A stretch of 64,000 nucleotides of DNA from Copromyces sp. CBS 386.78 (taxonomy: Eukaryota > Ascomycota > Sordariomycetes > Sordariales > Sordariaceae), in NCBI GenBank assembly GCA_030685235.1, contig MU839150.1, forward strand, positions 62,001-126,000. Direction: 5' to 3'. Below are positions 9,734 to 23,309 of this stretch, in pieces. The position numbers were made by a program, and so were the translations under genes. Under the pieces are notes generated by a model, which searched no databases, had not been told where the DNA came from, and was given only the letters and a program-made list of their open reading frames with translations. The first letter of the stretch is position 1. The number at the start of each line of letters is the position of its first letter.

Positions 9734-12254
9734 GATGATCAACAATGTAAACAAAGAGAGAGAAGGAATGACTTTATAAGTACAGTGGAACCGGCTGCGT
9801 TTCGTCACTGCCAAACAGCCCGGTTACGTATCGTACAGCACACAACAGCCGCAGAATGAGATGACCGTACAGAATGAGACGGACGTTTGCAGAGCGAGGA
9901 CGCACGGCAAGCGGTCGCGTTAACAATTTTTTGTGAGGCATCGGCAATCCCTGCCCGCCTTTCACTGATTGGATGGAGGCCCTCGAAGCCCACCTGCCCA
10001 CTACGGGTTGAGGTGCCTGGGGCGCTTGATGTCCCCTGCAGGTGAACAGCCCGAGCAACAATGGGTGGTTCTGGCGATGTCACTTTGGAGTTGAATTAAC
10101 GGCATTATGCTCGATTGGGCAGGCGGTCTGGAAGCTCAGCCGACTGTAGCCAGCAACTGCCCCAATTCCCCCAAACACACTGGTGCTTCTTTTCCATTGA
10201 CCATCGTCGAAAGTTGAATTCGCTTACACATCCAGTGATGGTCGAATGCAACGCCCTCCCAAATGTGCGTTCCGCGGGCGGCGGGAATATCTAGGTGAGT
10301 GTCGCGGCATCCGAGCTGGGGGCATACCTCTGCATTCCAATGCCATTGTGTCTGTCAATGTCAAAAGATGCAGGGTCCTGGATAGGGCTCGATCGGTCAA
10401 ACCGGCAACGGAAGTAATCAGCAAGACGTTGCAGTGCGTTGTCTCCAGTCAACTTTGACTTTGACAGCAAGCAATCGCGTTCCAGATCAAACCTAGAAAT
10501 GGCCACGGATATGGGTGAGACGACCGTGTTCAACTCCATCTTTGAACCGCAATGACATGTACAAGAAAAAAAACTTACAGAGCTGAGAGAACCAGATGAA
10601 AAGAAGCAGACTCATGCGATTATATATATGCCGGGCTGGCCGGGTGCTATCTTTTCCCTTTCAAGACTCTGGAGCTAGTCCTCCTGCAAGATGGTTGGGA
10701 TTCATTGAAGCACAATTCGCAACAGCTTATGAACTTCCAAGCTTGTCAGCTTTTTGTTCTGAGGCTGGTGAAAGCCTCGACTGGATGATGAGGATGGGCA
10801 TGCACAGCCAAAAAGTCGTCAGCGTGGGGTGAAATTGCCATTGATAACAGAATCCCCCACGGAGGAGCCTGATGACGGAGGTTGGCTCCATACATCAAGG
10901 ATCCATACGACACAACGCCAGAGACTGGAGCTGGGCCGAGTCGGCCGACCGATCCGTGATAGCTTGGAATTGCACCGAACGTGGCCGGGGACGGCATTTA
11001 TATGCTATCGGCAGCTGCTCCGTCCAGGCCGGTCAACGGAGACTTGGGCGTTGGCGGTGCTCGGAGCTTCCGGACCGCAAACCTTCCCGAATCTTCTGCG
11101 AACACGGCGGGGTAGCTTGGATTTTGGCCGATAGAAGCACCGGCATGTGGAGGATTCGGAGGAGTCCATTCACTTTTAGCTCACGGCGCCAGACTTTAGA
11201 CGCATATGACGTCCGGAGATAGGCCCCGGCACCAAAAAATGATATCAAATTGAGCAGGTTGCCCAAATGAAAGATTGCAGGAATTTTGCATCGTCCAATC
11301 CTCAACAATGAAGAGATCAGTCAGACCGGTCATCCTCCGTCGCCCAGGGCAGAGTTGGATGTCTTGGCCTTCTTGTTGAGACCGCGCCAGAACTAGAGGC
11401 TCAGGGTCGTAGTACGGACTCTTGGCGACTCATCACAACAGCCTGCCATCGAGTGAAACGAAAGAGACACTTTCGGCCCATCCGTCTCGAGACCTCTGCC
11501 TTTGGTGTTTCGAATCGGTCTGTTTGTCATCTAGTTGACATTGTGAAATGCAAAAAACCAGGGCCTTGGCCAGGAAAGGGCCGACGACGGATTCGCGCAG
11601 GAGTCCAGACGGAGGAGAGAAGGAAGGAGGGGTGGCCCTCCCGTGGGTGGTCCGCCAGTGGTAGGGAATGCCTTCAGCCAAGTGGCAGCGGCACTGGTTG
11701 GCAATTGTAGGCGAAGCTGTCATGGCTTGCTTCACCTCATTGCCGTGGATGGCCGTGGATGAATGCAACACTTCAACTTTTGTGTCTCGCAGTGCAGTGC
11801 AGGTGTCTCGTATGCGTCCTTCGCTCTCAATGGACGTCGACCGCCATCCGCCAAATGAGCATCAAGTGCCCACCTCGCTCTGCAGCTGCAGCTTCTCGTT
11901 GCGAGAGTTTCTCAGTCACGACCAGCACTGCGTTAGGATTGGCCAGGTACCCGGTACGTACCCTGCGCAAGCTCCTATTACCGGGAACAGCTCCCTAGCT
12001 GCAGACGCCAGCTAGGGTACAGCAAGACGACGACATGGTCGGCTTGGCATTGATTAATAGGAGGGGCGTTCCCTCTACTTGCGAGGATCACCCCACCTCA
12101 ATTGCGTCCTCTCATCTTCCAGCTTGTCGAAGACCTGGAAGCTCTTGCCGTCGCCAGGCCTCGTCCAGATTTAATATCCTCTGCTCTCCCACTTCTTTTC
12201 TCTCTTCTCCCTTCTCGAAATTATCACCACCTCTGTCCATATCAGACATACCAT
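9734..12254. other. Long divergent intergenic region between aminopeptidase and enolase
   Basis: About 2.5 kb separating two divergently transcribed genes. Short frames occur on both strands but none shows domain features, splice-linked continuation or coding-like composition, so I call no gene. Visible items: an isolated TATATATA run near 10620-10628; an inverted repeat GGTAC...GTACC at 11946-11962; and a perfect 8-bp-arm stem-loop, CCCTAGCT / AGCTAGGG (11993-12017, 9-nt loop). The right end should hold the enolase promoter. Confidence 0.5.
12165..12240 (+). promoter_or_regulatory. Putative enolase core promoter / CT-rich leader
   Basis: A TTTAATATCC segment (about 12169-12178) is followed by a long pyrimidine tract (CCTCTGCTCTCCCACTTC and similar, to about 12230). 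AT box plus CT tract is the usual layout near transcription starts of strongly expressed filamentous-fungal genes. Inferred from composition only. Confidence 0.35.
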
Positions 12255-14124
<1,870 letters not shown>

Positions 14125-15350
14125 GTGGTTGCATGGTGATGACGGGGACCGGTTCGGATGGAATCGGAACCTGGGCATGGTTCTAGAGGTGATCGGTTGA
14201 TCGACATGTGTTACCTCGGATGACCAAAGGACACGGGTATGGCTAATGAAAATGGCGGAATGACGTAGAATTTTAATGATCAATACCAAGTTTCTTTTAC
14301 CCCATATGCGTTGGCAGGAACCACATGCAAGTCTGTGACATGGATCGGTAGTGTTGGAACGTCTGTTTCTCCCCTTTCCCCGCGATTCCCCGTTCCCATT
14401 CCCGGCCCGCTCCGGGCTACCGGTACCCAACACGGCACCCCTGTTACAGTAGTGCCTTCTTGTCAGGTCCGCCAAAGGCTATCACCGCTGTTTTCCGAAG
14501 GATGTCAGGATCTCAATGATCGTTTTGTTCTGGGAGACTGAAATAAGCATGTGGCAAAGCATGCTGTAACTGGGACTTTGCGTATTTAAGCGCACGTCAT
14601 TCCATGTCCAGGTAATGGCTTGTCCATTAAGGTGTCCGGGGCAACACGGGCGAGCGAGGTTGTTTACGGGGCTGACGCCGTTATTGTTTTGTAGTCAGAT
14701 AGTGTACCTGTTCGACAGGCCGGGCTCTTTGCTATAAGCGGCCATGAATAACCGAAAATCGGCTAGACTTCGATCTATCGATCCTCGTTGATGATCCCGA
14801 GCCGCGGCGACCGTTGGGAACCGGGGCGGTGAGAACTGCTGTGGCTGAGCATTTCATCAGCCCCATTGCCCTGCGATGTGGCTTTCTAAACCCCGCTTTC
14901 TCTGTCCCCTGCAGGAAGTTCCTGCCACTCCTGCCTGCCGGCACACATTGCGTGCACAAAAACACTTGCCAGCTGCCCGTGCGGTTGCTACGGTGACTCG
15001 GATGATTGTTTGGTTAGGGTGAATCAACAAGGGAAGAAAATCCACATGCCCCTCTTCGTTCAACCCAATTCAGCATGGTCTAGATGGCAAAGGTCATCGT
15101 TTGTACAGAATCAAACATTCATCGCGTCTCTCAAAGCAACTGGTGAGAGAGAAGGTCAACTCCAACTACAACGAACAAGCGACACACTTCTCGATCGCGT
15201 GGCCTTTTAAACGCGACATAATAACAACAACATATTGCCGGCTCCGCGCCCTTGACGAATACCGCATGCCAGGAATTAGAGGGATCCAAACTTTTATACA
15301 CCACGGGCAGTCTCACCTTCTTACACGTAACAACAAAGGCGTCAGACAAG
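14125..15350. other. Intergenic: enolase 3' flank and BUB1 promoter
   Basis: About 1.2 kb between two plus-strand genes. Open frames within it are short and featureless. It should hold the enolase terminator (an AT-rich stretch near 14260-14300 fits) and the promoter of the checkpoint kinase. A frame continuous with the kinase extends up to 15252, but the first ATG in a good context is at 15351. Confidence 0.5.
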
Positions 15351-18300
15351 ATGGCGACCCAAGATGACTCCGTCAACTTCGACATTATTGAATCCCACAA
15401 AGAGAACATCCAAGCCCTCCCCAGCGGTCGCTCCGCCCGCAAGCTCGCGGAACTCTTCTCTCCAACACATGGCGCTAGCGGCTCTAGGCAAGCGCTCACA
15501 CCACAATTAACACCAACCCCGAACCCTATCGAAGTCAAGTCCGTCAACGACGTCATTCGCGCCGAATACGAAGCCGAGCTTGCCGCCTTTAACCCCGAAG
15601 AGCAAGATGACCCCCTCGACATCTACGACCGCTACGTCCGCTGGACTCTCGACGCCTACCCGTCCGCCTCGGCCACACCGCAGTCGCAACTACATCTGCT
15701 GCTCGAGCGCGCCACCCGCGCCTTTGTTGGCAGCGCCCAGTACCGCAACGATGCACGCTACTTGAAGATGTGGCTGCACTACATCCGCATGTTCAGTGAT
15801 GCGCCCCGCGAGGCCTTCGTCTTTCTGTCGAGACACCAGATCGGTGACCAGCTGGCGCTGTACTACGAGGAGTTCGCGGCGTACCTGGAGGGTGAAGGGC
15901 TCTGGGCGCAAGCCGAGGAGGTTTACAAGATGGGCCTTGAGAAGGAGGCCAGGCCGGTGTCAAGGCTGGTGAGGAAGTTTGGCGAATTCGAGCAACGACG
16001 CGCGGCGCTTCCCGAAGGTGCTGAGGATCAAAGCAATAGCGTTCCCGTCCTGCCGGTGGTCAGAAAGGCACTGGGCGTCAAGTCAGATCCGTTCATGGCT
16101 GCGGGCGTGGAGAGGCTGCCTCGGGATCCACAGGCGCCGAGACCGAATATGGGCGTTGGAGGAGCTGCTGCTGCGGGACCGTCGAAGCCGAAGAGTAAGC
16201 TGGCGATCTTTTCGGATGCGGACGCCGCTGCGCAACAACCGGCGCTGGGATCTCTAGGTGCTGGCTCGAAGGGATGGGATAGTATTGGGAGCTTGTCCGA
16301 CCGGAAGAAGGAGAATACCATGGAGCCGAAGCCGTGGGCTGGCGAGGTGCTCAAGGCTGGTGGACAGAAACCTGCGCAGAAGATGCAGGTATTCAGGGAT
16401 ACGGTAAGCCATACGTCCCCTTAACCTGTTCCTGTCCTCAAAGCCGATGTTGATTAAGAATAGGACTAATTGTTTATGATGGGTGGTGCGCTCGGCGTTC
16501 TGGCGCACTCATTTTTGTACGTTATTTTACAGACCAAGAAGACTACGAATCCGATGATGATGATGATGAACAAGCAACAACTTTCTCAATCACATATTCC
16601 AATACACCATTCTCAGTCCCAGGTGACGGTGAATCCGGTAACGGGTAAGCGGGAGCGGGTATTCGTTGACCTTAGAGTGGTCTACCCTACGCCCGACGAG
16701 CCCGGTACGGAGTTGAGTTTCGAGGAGATATGGGCCGCTCGAAGAGGCTGGCTAGATGTGGTTTGGGATGATGAGAGAAAGAAGCGACCCCTTGATGCGA
16801 TGTTGACCCCAAGAAGGGACGAAAATATGGAAGACCTAACGCTCGAGATGGCGTCGACGAAAATTGTGGCCTACCATGATGTTCTGAAACTGGATGAAAA
16901 CGGGAAGCCCATCTACCCTCAATACAAGGCTGGCAGGAGTGCCAAGAAGAAAAAGATGATTGAGGTGAACGAGACACAGATCAGTATGCACTCACCTCCC
17001 GGGCAACCGATTTCCTCTAGATTTACTAACGGACAACCATAGTCAAAGCCAAGCTGGACTCTCCTTCTGGGCGGCCAAAGATGAAGAAGAGAGGCTCGAC
17101 ATCAGAACCGACCATGACACTGCACACGAAGGCAGCGACAGATGACATTTACGACATCTTCAACGCTCCGATTAAACCTGCAGCAAACCCCGGTTTGAGC
17201 GACGACGAGAACCGCTACGATTCGGATGACTATACCTGCGGTGTGGACGACACTTCCAGAAACCTCGCAACCAGTGAAGCGGGAGATGAGACCACAGTTG
17301 TAGAGGCTGTCGAAGAAACGGATGTTGCAGACGAGGACGACGACGTTAAGAGCGAGTGGTCTGACTTTACAGCGCGAAAACACATTCCAGATTACCAGGG
17401 CGGTGGGGACGAAGACCATGAAATGACGGATGTTTTGGACGAAGAACTCAACGGCCAACCTGAAACCTCCCATTCACAAGTCAGCCACAATAGGTTTCCA
17501 GATGGAAACTCAGTCCAGGGTGAACGACCTTTCACCCAACAACCTCCACCCGCAACCGAGGAATCTCCTCCTAGAACGAGGAACATCTTCGTACCAGTCC
17601 CTCCCGCAGACTACGTCCCGACAAGAAGGCCGTATCGAGATCCGGTAGAAGTGGCTAACAACCGCCTGCCCTTCATGACGCCCATCACGGAGAGGACCGA
17701 GTTCTCTTCTATCGACGTCACATATCACCACCCAAACATGCATCACCCTATTCTCACCAAGACCCCGTCTAAGACACCCGGTCATGACCATGATTTGAGG
17801 GATGACATGTCAGTCGACGGTGAAGAGGAGGAAGGCCAATATTCCGAGAATGAAGATGAGGATATGCTTGGGCCGGAGAGCAGTCCGCTGCGCGAGATTC
17901 CTGAGGAAGACGAGGAAGAGGAAGAACCGCAAAAGAAGTTCTCGCCGATTCCGGTTTTTCATGACCAACCAGCCGCGCCTAGATCACCTCTCGCCGTAAA
18001 GTCAGTTACCACATCGCCTTTGGCACACAGAGCCGTCTCACCTCTCGCGCCCAGGCTTCCAGGACCCATAATCAAAGAGCCCCAGTGCAACCCCGTCGAC
18101 GAGCTCGTTCGCAAGAAGATCCTAGCCAACATCCACCCTCCCCTCACCTCGTACGAGGGCTTCTACGACCATCGCCACGAGAAGTTCCGCAAGGGCGCCG
18201 AGATCCGCAAGTTTGCCCAAGCTCAGTCCGCGGCTAGTAAACGCGGCAGGAAGAGCACCTCAGCCGACAAGCGCGATTCCCTGAACGAGCCGCATCCTAT

Positions 18301-19432
18301 TACGTTGCAGCTCCCCGGTAATCCCAGTACCAAGTACACTATCAAAAAGGAGCTCGGCGCCGGTGCCTATGCCCCCGTCTACCTGGTCGAGAACTCCAAG
18401 CCCACCAAGACCGCTCCCCAAACCGTTGGTTACGGCTACGGACAGCAAAAGAACGACGAGAACACCAACCTCCCAGCCCACCTAATCCGCGCACCCCGCG
18501 AAGCCCTCAAGATGGAACAACCCCCGACAGCCTGGGAATTTTACATGATGCGCCTCTCGCACACCCGACTCCTAGCCGCCAACACCCCGCTCCACCACCG
18601 CACCCTCGCCTCCCTCAGTCCCGCTCTCGAGCTTCACCTCTACCAAGACGAAGGCTTCCTCTTCCTGCCCTTTTTCCAGCACGGCACTCTGCTGGACGTA
18701 ATCAACCTCTTTCGCTCCGAGTCCTCGGGAGTAATGGACGAGCAACTCGCCATGCTCTTCACCATCGAACTCCTACGCGCCGTCGAGGCCTTGCACTCGG
18801 TGGGAATCATGCACGGCGACGTCAAAGTCGATAACTGTCTCCTCCGCCTGCCGACGACTACGGATATCCTGCCTACTAATCAGTACCACGCCGACGGATC
18901 GGGCGGATGGGCCGCGCGCGGCCTGACGCTGATCGATTTCGGACGGGGCATCGACTTCAAGGCCTTTAGAGACGACGTACAATTCGTTGCAAACTGGAAG
19001 CCTACGGCGCAAGATTGCGCCGAGATGAGGGAGGGAAGAAGCTGGACGTGGCAGATTGATTACCACGGTCTCGCGGGTGTCGTGCACGCGCTGTTGTTTG
19101 GGAAGTACATTGATACGGTTCCCTGCGGGAGTGCGCACTCGCGCTCGTTTACTCATGTAGGCGGTGGTAATGATCAGAAGAGGTACAAGATTAGGGAAAC
19201 GCTGAAGAGGTATTGGCAGACGGATATTTGGGGCCATTGTTTTGATTTGTTGCTTAATCCGGGAAGCTATGTGGATGAGGAGGAGGAGCACCCGGGTAAG
19301 ATGCCGGTGCTGAAGGGACTGAGAACTGTTAGAGAGAGGATGGAGGGCTGGTTGGAGGAGAATGGCGAGAGGGGCGTGGGGTTGCGGGGGTGGATGGGGA
19401 AGGTTGAGGCTTGGTCTAGGGGGAGGAGGTGA
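15351..19432 (+). CDS. BUB1: BUB1/MAD3-type spindle assembly checkpoint kinase
   Basis: Three exons, 15351-16403, 16533-16983 and 17043-19432, with introns of 129 and 59 bp (the second with TACTAACG branch), give 1297 residues. It should act at kinetochores to delay anaphase. Order of features: KEN box at 17-19 (SHKENIQALP); the Mad3/BUB1 TPR homology region, about 50-200 (DIYDRYVRWTLDAYP, YLKMWLHYIRMF, FLSRHQIG); a second KEN at 320-322 (KENTMEPKPW); a GLEBS-like Bub3-binding segment near 411-426 (ELSFEEIWAARRGWLD); an acidic linker; and a C-terminal protein kinase from about 925 with Gly-rich loop GAGAYAPVY, catalytic HGDVKVDNCL (about 1091-1100) and DFGRG (about 1133). Oddity: exon 2 opens with TKKTTNP and five Met from a GAT repeat, while the next frame reads acidic (DDDDD). 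Phase and the conserved GKRERVFVDL block support the Met frame. Confidence 0.9.
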
Positions 19433-19863
19433 AGGAGGTGAGGAGTTTTCTTTGAGAATACCTCTGAGGGAAGAGGAGGTGGTCGTGGGTATCGTTTTGA
19501 GGATTTGGGGCGTTGCTCTTATTGCTTTCTTCTCGGAAGTCTGTCTCAAGAAGAGTTTAAGGGCGATCAGGAGTTGACGAAGAGGGTTCAAAGGTAATAT
19601 CAGGAGCAAAGGACTTTGCTGAACATAATGGTAGGCTTTCTGATTTCTTTACTAGGATGGATATACATTTCCTTTTCCATTGCCCCTTTTATGGTGGCAC
19701 CTGTCCATGCAATGCTATACATACAAGCTCCAAAGCATCATACCCCCAACTCCATAGCTAGATAGCGTTTGTCAACGGCCATGAGGTAATAAATAGCACA
19801 TGAAGAAAAAATGATTCAGTCCCTCTCCTCACTCATGCTTTTTACCCCCTTAGTCACAAGGTC
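19433..19863. other. Convergent intergenic region, BUB1 and APN1 3' flanks
   Basis: About 430 bp between the tails of two convergent genes. It should hold both 3' UTRs and terminators; AT-rich runs near 19770-19815 would fit. Nothing else recognised. Confidence 0.5.
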
Positions 19864-21513
19864 TTACTCCTCCGCTTCACTCTCCTCCTTCACTTCCTTC
19901 TTCTTAAAGAAGTTCGATATCGACCCTTCCTTCGCCACAGCCCCCTTCTTCCCTTTCCCATTAGCAGCCTTCGCCGCATCCTTCTCCGCCTTCTTCGCAT
20001 CTTTCTCAGCCTTCTTATCGACCTGCTCCTGAATTTTCGCCCGTTCACTCGCGCCCCTTCTTTGCAACTCGTCCTCCACCTTCTTAAACTCCTCGCTCTC
20101 CGCATCCATCCCCACCAAACTCTCCAATAGCTTGATCTCGTCCGCCCAAACCTGCTTATTCTCCACCATCTTCCCATCGGCTCCCTTCTCCTCTATCGGC
20201 GTCTCCAACACCATCGGAAACCCCTGTACGGCCTCGTAGTTCATCAGGTTATGAAATGCCCTCAACCCGAGGAAGCCAGTGCCGATGTTGGCATGTAGGT
20301 CGCGATGCGACCCAAAGGGGGCTTTGCTATCGTTCAGATGGAACGCCTTGAGATATCTGAGACCGACAATCTCGTCGAACCGTTTCATGGTCTCCTCAAA
20401 AGCCTCCGGCGTGCGCAAATCGTGTCCTGCCGCGAAAGCATGGCACGTATCAATGCACACGCCCACGCGGCTCTTATCCTCCACACCATCAATAATCATT
20501 TTGAGTTCCTCAAACCGGGAGCCAATCACGTTCCCAGAGCCGCACATGTTCTCGATAACCGTCACCACCTCGCCCGTGCCCTTTTCCTTATGGGCCCGAT
20601 TTAATTGGGACGCAATCCGCGCGCATGCCTCCTCGATGGGTTCCCCGCCGGTAGAACCGGGGTGGAAGTTGTACAGCTTGATCCCCAGGGTGGCGCACCG
20701 TTGCAGGTCGTCGACGAAGTTGGAGTAGGCTTGGTCGGCTTTGGTCTTGTCGATCTGGGCGAGGTTGACGAGGTAGGAGCCGTGCGGGAGGACGTGTTCC
20801 CCGACCGAGTAGGAGTGGAGAGAGGCGAGGTCGCGGAAGGAGGAGGCGGCGGAGGGCTCGAGGGGCGGAGATACCCATTTGCGTTGGGATTTGAGGAAGA
20901 CGGCGAAGGCGTTGGCGCCGATGTGGAGGGCGTTGGTGATGGAGTTTTGGACGCCTGTGGTGGGTGGGATTAGTGGTTTGGTTAGTAGTGGTTGGGAGAT
21001 ATTTGAGGGGACGTAAACAAAGTGATGACGATGTGGGGGGCAAGACATACCTCCAGCACTGCTAACATGGGCTCCGATGTAAAGCTTCCTCTTCATCGAC
21101 TCAACTGGTGTCCTGGCCGCTAAGGGAGTGGCATCCTCTTCGGAAGCCTTGGTCTTGCGCTTCTTGGGAGCCGGCTTTTTCGTTTCGACTTCTTGAACGG
21201 GGTCCTTGTTCTCAATGTCTTCATCATCGTCTCCTTGGGTCTTTCCTTTGCGCTTTGTCGCAGCAACTTTCTTGACGGCAACCTCTTCCTCCTTCTTGAC
21301 ACCACCACCCCTGGCCCGGGTAACCTTCTTGGCGCTGGTTTGCTCCTCAACGCTGGATTCCTCCATGGTGGCCGAAGTGATTTTGGTTGCCGCCCGCGAC
21401 TTTGCGCTGCGGGTTGGGCGACTAGGCGGACACATTGTTGAGACTAGCCGGTGGAATTGGGAGATCCGGGGTGTGATTAGACGGCTGAAGAGTCGGACGA
21501 AGCTGCGATTCAT
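19864..21513 (-). CDS. APN1: Apn1/endonuclease IV-type AP endonuclease
   Basis: Base-excision-repair enzyme that cuts DNA 5' of abasic sites and trims blocked 3' ends. Two exons, 21513-21051 and 20954-19864, with a 96-bp intron (21050-20955, GTATGT...CAG) splitting the HVSSAGG/VQNS block; 517 residues. All nine metal ligands known from E. coli Nfo are visible in context: HGSYLVNL, NFHPGS, VIENMCGSGN, CIDTCHAF (Asp and His), FHLNDSK, RDLH (Asp and His) and LETPIEE. The N-terminus from 21513 (MNRSFVRLFSRLITPRISQF) is Arg-rich, amphipathic and lacks acidic residues, like a mitochondrial presequence. A second ATG at 21435 (MCPPSRPTRSAK) precedes a long Lys-rich, nuclear-type extension. The C-terminus is Lys/Ala-rich and has SISNFFKKK, resembling a PCNA-binding box. 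A non-ATG extension upstream of 21513 is not used. Confidence 0.93.
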   Translation of the reverse strand: MNRSFVRLFSRLITPRISQFHRLVSTMCPPSRPTRSAKSRAATKITSATMEESSVEEQTSAKKVTRARGGGVKKEEEVAVKKVAATKRKGKTQGDDDEDIENKDPVQEVETKKPAPKKRKTKASEEDATPLAARTPVESMKRKLYIGAHVSSAGGMSCPPHRHHFVYVPSNISQPLLTKPLIPPTTGVQNSITNALHIGANAFAVFLKSQRKWVSPPLEPSAASSFRDLASLHSYSVGEHVLPHGSYLVNLAQIDKTKADQAYSNFVDDLQRCATLGIKLYNFHPGSTGGEPIEEACARIASQLNRAHKEKGTGEVVTVIENMCGSGNVIGSRFEELKMIIDGVEDKSRVGVCIDTCHAFAAGHDLRTPEAFEETMKRFDEIVGLRYLKAFHLNDSKAPFGSHRDLHANIGTGFLGLRAFHNLMNYEAVQGFPMVLETPIEEKGADGKMVENKQVWADEIKLLESLVGMDAESEEFKKVEDELQRRGASERAKIQEQVDKKAEKDAKKAEKDAAKAANGKGKKGAVAKEGSISNFFKKKEVKEESEAEE

Positions 21514-21699
21514 ATAGGAGAGGGAAATGAAAAAGAGATAAGGTAACGGAGGTATCACAATTATTTGGACCTAGAACGTGCTTGTCGTGTATGGTATTGT
21601 ACAGGTTATGACGCGCGAACCCGCGACTGCACGTATACAAAGTTTTGTTACAATTAAGACCCCTGTAAGTGCGGAGGGGGCCAGTGGAGACGGACTTGT
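21514..21699. promoter_or_regulatory. Short APN1 upstream region next to the transposon island
   Basis: Only about 190 bp of normal-composition DNA separate the APN1 start from the inverted repeat that begins the AT-rich island. The promoter must lie here or extend into the island edge. No specific element recognised. Confidence 0.35.
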
Positions 21700-21764
21700 C
21701 GCTGTGCCTTGCAAGTACGGTGTTAGTCCCCACTTTTACATCTGGCCGCCAGATACACACACAT
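21700..21764 (+). repeat. Left terminal inverted repeat of the island
   Basis: This 65-bp segment (starting CGCTGTGCCTTGCAAG) matches the reverse complement of 50464-50528 at 57 of 65 positions with no gaps. All eight differences are transitions. It lies at the switch from normal to AT-rich composition. A 9-mer GGACTTGTC just outside (21692-21700) also recurs inverted at 50579-50587, so the repeat may once have been longer. Confidence 0.8.
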
Positions 21765-22379
21765 GCATCAACATCGACTTTCCAGATTGTAAAGATTGAT
21801 AATTCCGTCGTTTTATACTCGATTTATACTTAAATTTGACCGTTTCGACCGGAAATTGAAGCTGTATCAACGTACGACAATTACGACTATAACGCACTAT
21901 ACAAATAGCCAACAGCGGTAAACTATTTACGTAATATTAGTCGTTAGCGAATATCTACGTAAAATCGCGTAAATTATTAGTATTAGTAAATAATAGATTT
22001 AGCGCTTAAAGAAGAATTATAATATAATTAGTAAATTATATCTAAAGCTTCGTACTCTTTTTAATTCTATTATATTAGCGCCCTAGGCTATAAAGGTTAA
22101 TATAAATATATATATATAATAATTTCGAATCGTATTTAATTTATTAGTATATAGGAAGTTTTCGAATTCCTTCGATATAAACCCGACTTTTATTTTATTA
22201 AAATATAATACTTTCTTGCTAACGAATTAAATATATATGTATTAATAACAATTATATTAAAATATTTAAAAGTTTTAAAATAGAAGAATAAGAAGATAGT
22301 TTATAAAGTTTCCTAACGTAATAATTTACTAAAATTCGATTAGTTACGGAAGGTTTCGAAATTTTTAATAAAAATATAT

Positions 22380-22860
22380 ATATTTTATAATAAATTTAAA
22401 GTCGATAAAAGGGATAGCGTTCGTTGTATAGGATAAGCGTTAAAAGGTATATTTCTATAGTTAAATAGCGCTTTAATTAGGGGTAAATAGTTCTATTTAC
22501 TATTAGTATTAATTATAAATAGATTTATTGATGTACTATATTATAAAGGAGTAATTAATATAATTAGGTTTATTATATAGTTCGAAGAAGAAGTGCTCCC
22601 TAAAATAAATTTTTTTCCTAATTGCTATAGTATTTTAATAATAGATAACGTATTGTAATATAAAAATCCTTTTATTAAAGTTGCTTATAATAATAGAAGT
22701 ATCTTATTCTAATTTTTACTACTATATTCCTTTAATTTCAACTTTATCGAAGTGTATTTTAATAATGTAAAAGTATATATAAAGCGGTAATACTAGTACG
22801 CTAGTAGTAATCGATTAAGGGAGGGGGAATTTAAAGCCTTCTTTAAAGGGGTAACGTAAA
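22380..22860 (+). pseudogene. Dead DDE transposase (Tc1/mariner/IS630-like)
   Basis: Read in the plus sense with stops treated as RIP damage, this stretch shows the landmarks of a DDE_3-type transposase: a VDKRD...RCIG-like block near 22400-22430 (first catalytic region), FFPNCYSILIIDN near 22610-22650 (second Asp) and YSFNFNFIEVYFN near 22720-22765 (the usual SPD-NPIE block with the last Glu). Many in-frame TAA/TAG codons make it non-functional. The frame probably extends left to about 21.95 kb and right to about 23.2 kb, but no motif is clear there. Confidence 0.6.
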
Positions 22861-23309
22861 AAATAAAATAATAAATTAATATTATATAAAAATATTATTA
22901 TTAAATATATATACCCTTTAACGAATTTAACGAAGCTAGCGAAGTAAAAGATTATAATACGCTATATAAGAATTAATTATACGAATTAAAGATAACGGGC
23001 ATAATAATATAGGATATTAGTTTATATAGTAGATATAGCGAAATAGACATTATTAAAATTAAAGGTAATTCGTAGCTAAAAACGAATATAAATATAAGAA
23101 AATACTGTAAATATATAAAGGAAGTAATAATAATAAGAAAACCTCCTAGAATATTAGAAATACTAAAAGTATTAAAAGTGTTAAAAGTACTATAAATCCC
23201 TTAAATAATATTATTATATATAATAATCCCTCTATATATATAATCTCCTTCTTTAGAATTCGCCTCCCTTCGTATATATAATCCCTTTTTTAAAGTTCGT
23301 TATCCTTAT

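Noticed and set aside
18773..19609. Open minus-strand frame of 278 codons
   Set aside because: Antisense to the BUB1 kinase domain; composition is low-complexity Pro/Leu/Ser-rich shadow.
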